Source: JAHBXE01 sp044222195 (GTDB lineage: Bacteria; Planctomycetota; Phycisphaerae; Phycisphaerales; UBA1924). Taken from it: DNA of 64,000 nt. The notes under the pieces were generated by a model. The model was not told the DNA's origin, did no database searches, and saw only the letters and a program-made list of their open reading frames with translations. Of the stretch, positions 61,885 to 64,000 are shown piece by piece. The stretch is from positions 4,599-68,598 of the forward strand of contig JBGANS010000023.1 in NCBI GenBank assembly GCA_044222195.1. Direction: 5' to 3'. How positions within the stretch are numbered: the stretch's first letter is position 1; each line of letters opens with the position of its first letter. Position numbers and translations under genes: made by a program.

Positions 61885-63003
61885 TCACTTGAACGTGACT
61901 TTCTCGAAGGTCTTCCCGTTGAACTTGCATACGCCGTGCTCGTGGGTGCCGAGCCAGAGGCTGCCTTCGCGATCGCAGTAGATGGAAAAGACGGTGATGG
62001 GTTTGCCGTCGACCATGACGGGATAGTTCGTCAGGTTCTTGCCGTCGTACTTCCAGATGCCGGCGCCGTAGGTGGCCATCCAGAGGTCGCCGGCTTTGTC
62101 TTTGGCCATGGACATGATAAAGGTGTAGTCCTCTTCTTCGCCTGGCTTCGTGTGCGGGAGGCCGGGGGACTTGATGTAGGTGAGGCCGCCGGCGCCTTTG
62201 GTGGCGGGTGCGCCTGGCGGCGGGTTTATGTCGAAGCGGTTGCGCGTGTTGGTGATCCAGAACTTGCCTTCCTTGTCTTCCATGATGGAGCGGGTGCCGA
62301 AGGTCTGGTTGTTTTTTTCGTTGAACTCCAGCTCGGACTGGGAGATCCAGGCGAAGGTCTTGCCGTCGAAGCGGAGGGCGCCGAGGCTCGCGGTGCCGAA
62401 CCAGACGCTGCCGCGGGTGTCGGTGTAGATGGTGTAGGCGTCGTAGGGGCTGTACTTGGCATTCGGGAACTTGTCACGCGGGGTCGCGGCGTAGTGGGCA
62501 TCTCCTTCGGCAGTCGTCGGAATCTTGAGTTTCCGCAGAGACTTGCCGTCGTAGAAGACGGCGGTGGGTTTCTCGCCGCCGGCTGTGAACCAGAGAACAT
62601 CGGGCCCGAGCTTGACCTCGGTGACGGGGGGTTCTGAGTCGTCCAGCTTGAGCGTCGTAAAGGTGCGGCCGTCGAACTTGCTGATGCCCTTGCCCGTGCT
62701 GATGAAGAGGTTGCCGGATCGGTCTTCCTGGATCTTGCCGATTCCGTTGTCGGGAAGGCCGGACTCGGTCGTGAAGAGGTCGAACGAGTTTCCTTTGCCG
62801 GACCAGCGGTACAGACCTGTCCCTTTGATGTAGTCGTGGCCGAACCAGTAGGAGCCCTTGCTGTCCTGGAAGATGCGCCAGATGCACTTGTCGAGTTGGG
62901 TGACGGTCTTGAAGGGGGCGGGGGCGGGGGCGGGCGGCGCGGCGGTTTGGGCGCGGGCGGGCAGTGTGAGTGCGAGAAGGACGATGATGGCGATGGTTCG
63001 CAT
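61885..63003 (-). CDS. Secreted Reg_prop-type beta-propeller protein
   Basis: 372 residues. The signal peptide is MRTIAIIVLLALTLPARAQ, cleaved after ARA. The ATG at 63003 has AGAGG upstream; an earlier in-frame start at 63099 adds an unlikely segment. Repeated blades of about 40 residues contain xSYWFGHD, GNLFISTGKGISKFDGRTF, GSVWFGTASLGALRFDGKTF, GDLWMATYGAGIWKYDGKNL and GSLWLGTHEHGVCKFNGKTF, the pattern of the two-component-regulator propeller found in sensor kinases. No kinase or transmembrane domain follows, so this is the propeller alone. Probably a periplasmic sensor or binding protein; ligand unknown. Confidence 0.85.
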   Translation of the reverse strand: MRTIAIIVLLALTLPARAQTAAPPAPAPAPFKTVTQLDKCIWRIFQDSKGSYWFGHDYIKGTGLYRWSGKGNSFDLFTTESGLPDNGIGKIQEDRSGNLFISTGKGISKFDGRTFTTLKLDDSEPPVTEVKLGPDVLWFTAGGEKPTAVFYDGKSLRKLKIPTTAEGDAHYAATPRDKFPNAKYSPYDAYTIYTDTRGSVWFGTASLGALRFDGKTFAWISQSELEFNEKNNQTFGTRSIMEDKEGKFWITNTRNRFDINPPPGAPATKGAGGLTYIKSPGLPHTKPGEEEDYTFIMSMAKDKAGDLWMATYGAGIWKYDGKNLTNYPVMVDGKPITVFSIYCDREGSLWLGTHEHGVCKFNGKTFEKVTFK

Positions 63004-63141
63004 AGTGAGCCTCTGGGGGTGAGGCGCACAATACCGCGCGGTGGGGCCGATTCGTGTCACGGGTGTGTCACAAGGGAAAGCGCGAGTCTCAAAGCTCACG
63101 TGTCAGAGCAGAGATTGGAATGTGCACACTTGTGTTTTCTG

Positions 63142-63999
63142 TCACCCGACGCCGCGGGATTCGGGTCTTCGTTTGAAGGAGGAGAGGAGCCAGAGGCGGT
63201 CGGGGTTGCGGGTGAGGGTGAAGTCGTACTGCAGCTTTGTCGCGTTGCAGGGGGCATCGGTCAGGGTGCAGAGGATGTCGGCGGAGGAATCGTCGGCTTT
63301 GCGCGTGTGGATGACGACGGCGTGCTGGCGCTGTTTGGGGACGATGGCGCGGGCGACTTCGATGAAGGTGGGGAGGTCGGCGGGGGCGTTGGATTCGCCG
63401 AGGGTGGCGTTGGTTGCGGTGAAGGCGTGGAGGGTGGCGAGGCTTTCGGGGGATGGGGATTTGAGGGCCGCGCCGATGAGTTCGGCGGCTTCGATGTGGG
63501 AGAAGTTGGGGGAGGGGAGGGAGGAGGGGAGGGGAGGATGAAGGGGTGAATGGGTGGAAGGGTGAAGGGGTGAGTCGAAGTGTGGGCGCTGGTGGCGGTT
63601 GAGAGGGTTGTCGTGGTCGGTAGCGTCGGACACGGGAGCCTGGCGGTGGGGTGGGTGGAGGCGAACGGTGTTTGACGGCTTGGAAGCCCGTGCCACGCCC
63701 CCCACAGGATTGAGGCCGCGGAGGATGGCGCTGGCGGCTCGGCGTTTTTCGATGGGGTTGTCGGAGGTTTTGGCGACTTCTTCGAGGAGGTTGATGGCGT
63801 TGGTGCGGGATTCGAGGGAGCGGAGGGCGAAGGCCTGGTCGGCGAACTTCTTGAGCTCGGCGAGGTGGGATTGGACGGCGGGGGAGCGGGCGAAGGCGAG
63901 GAGCTCGAGGGGGTTGAGCTTGTTGGTTTCGGCGAGGGCGACGAGGTCGTAGCGGAGGATGAGGAAGGAGGAGAGGAGTTCGGATTCGTGGGGGGTGAG
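63142..63999 (-). CDS. Hypothetical protein, N-terminus outside the window
   Basis: The frame is open from the right edge to the stop at 63142 (about 285 codons). The visible upstream part reads LTPHESELLSSFLILRYDLV, ALAETNKLNPLELLAFARSP, VQSHLAELKKFADQAFALRS, a helical Leu/Ala-rich domain. A Pro/His/Ser low-complexity stretch (about 63500-63600) follows, made by an octamer repeat and a C-rich tract. The last 130 residues are a globular domain (FTATNATLGESNAPADLPTF, HAVVIHTRKADDSSADILCT). The family is not recognised. The helical part recalls phage terminase or DNA-binding proteins, but this is only an impression. Confidence 0.55.
   Translation of the reverse strand, partial: LTPHESELLSSFLILRYDLVALAETNKLNPLELLAFARSPAVQSHLAELKKFADQAFALRSLESRTNAINLLEEVAKTSDNPIEKRRAASAILRGLNPVGGVARASKPSNTVRLHPPHRQAPVSDATDHDNPLNRHQRPHFDSPLHPSTHSPLHPPLPSSLPSPNFSHIEAAELIGAALKSPSPESLATLHAFTATNATLGESNAPADLPTFIEVARAIVPKQRQHAVVIHTRKADDSSADILCTLTDAPCNATKLQYDFTLTRNPDRLWLLSSFKRRPESRGVG
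63508..63537 (+). repeat. G-rich tract with G-quadruplex potential
   Basis: On the plus strand, runs of three or more G separated by single A or AGGA occur at least five times in 30 bases (GGGGGAGGGGAGGGAGGAGG then GGAGGGG). It lies on the template strand of the partial gene. Confidence 0.6.
63541..63572 (+). repeat. Four 8-bp tandem repeats inside a coding region
   Basis: AAGGGGTG, AATGGGTG, GAAGGGTG, AAGGGGTG. The minus-strand gene reads them as a Pro/His/Ser/Thr-rich stretch. Eight bases is not a multiple of three, so a gain or loss of a unit would shift the frame. Confidence 0.75.
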
Positions 64000-64000
64000 G

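Overview
The window is about two-thirds G+C by eye and looks like a planctomycete chromosome, most likely of class Phycisphaerae. The pointers are secreted proteins ending in paired Cys-containing dockerin-like repeats (NCDGST...LTANDFQCFI), a large surface protein with an N-terminal LEPR-XLL-like motif, a PEP-CTERM-like tail, two OGT/SPINDLY-type glycosyltransferases, an enlarged RNase P RNA, and a fabZ-acp-fabZ cassette with an oversized carrier protein. These are lineage inferences from sequence style, not from a database search. No phage, insertion sequence, CRISPR array or rRNA operon was seen. The segment is mostly housekeeping genes interleaved with envelope and secretion genes.

Layout. 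1-9.7 kb: the tail of a secreted protein, an M28 aminopeptidase with PA and PDZ domains, single-chain gcvP, and two tandem equal-length TPR/GT41 glycosyltransferases. 9.7-15.5 kb: a PD-(D/E)XK-like orphan gene, then a complete branched-chain amino acid (Liv-type) ABC importer operon. 15.5-24.6 kb: two small membrane proteins, panB, an HtrA-type protease, and on the minus strand priA, a D-amino-acid-transaminase-like gene, murD and a YdjY-domain lipoprotein. 24.6-31.6 kb: carA, two dockerin-tailed secreted proteins each closed by a strong terminator, rplU, a single-domain asparaginase and a CDF cation transporter. 31.7-39 kb: motA and motB (MotB carries a periodic His/Gly tail), an alpha-glucan phosphorylase, a DUF885 metallopeptidase, a Gfo/Idh-like gene and rnpB with its terminator. 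39-49.2 kb: a methyltransferase, an ABC-2 exporter pair, prfA, a lower-G+C BamHI/BglII-like orphan nuclease, a BaiN/HI0933 flavoprotein, a 122-bp inverted-repeat element, a 50-residue membrane protein, an aroD-aroE fusion and the fabZ-acp-fabZ set. 49.2-64 kb: recO, an HDOD regulator, an M16 peptidase, a 1008-residue surface protein, tRNA-Ser(GCT), pheS, a second M28 peptidase, an SDR oxidoreductase, a DUF1963 protein, a beta-propeller protein and the end of a gene that leaves the window.

The strongest window-wide signal is regulatory. At least fourteen genes have a TANNNT hexamer ending only 5 to 8 bases before the start codon and lack a Shine-Dalgarno sequence, while most of the other genes that begin a transcript have a clear one. 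The simplest reading is that a large share of the mRNAs are leaderless. This rule also decides several starts (carA, the transaminase, murD, fabZ2, M16, DUF1963). Other points worth a second look are the orphan nuclease, the 122-bp element that forms the 3' end of the flavoprotein gene, the octamer repeats inside two coding regions, the His-every-fifth-residue MotB tail, and the carrier-protein cassette.
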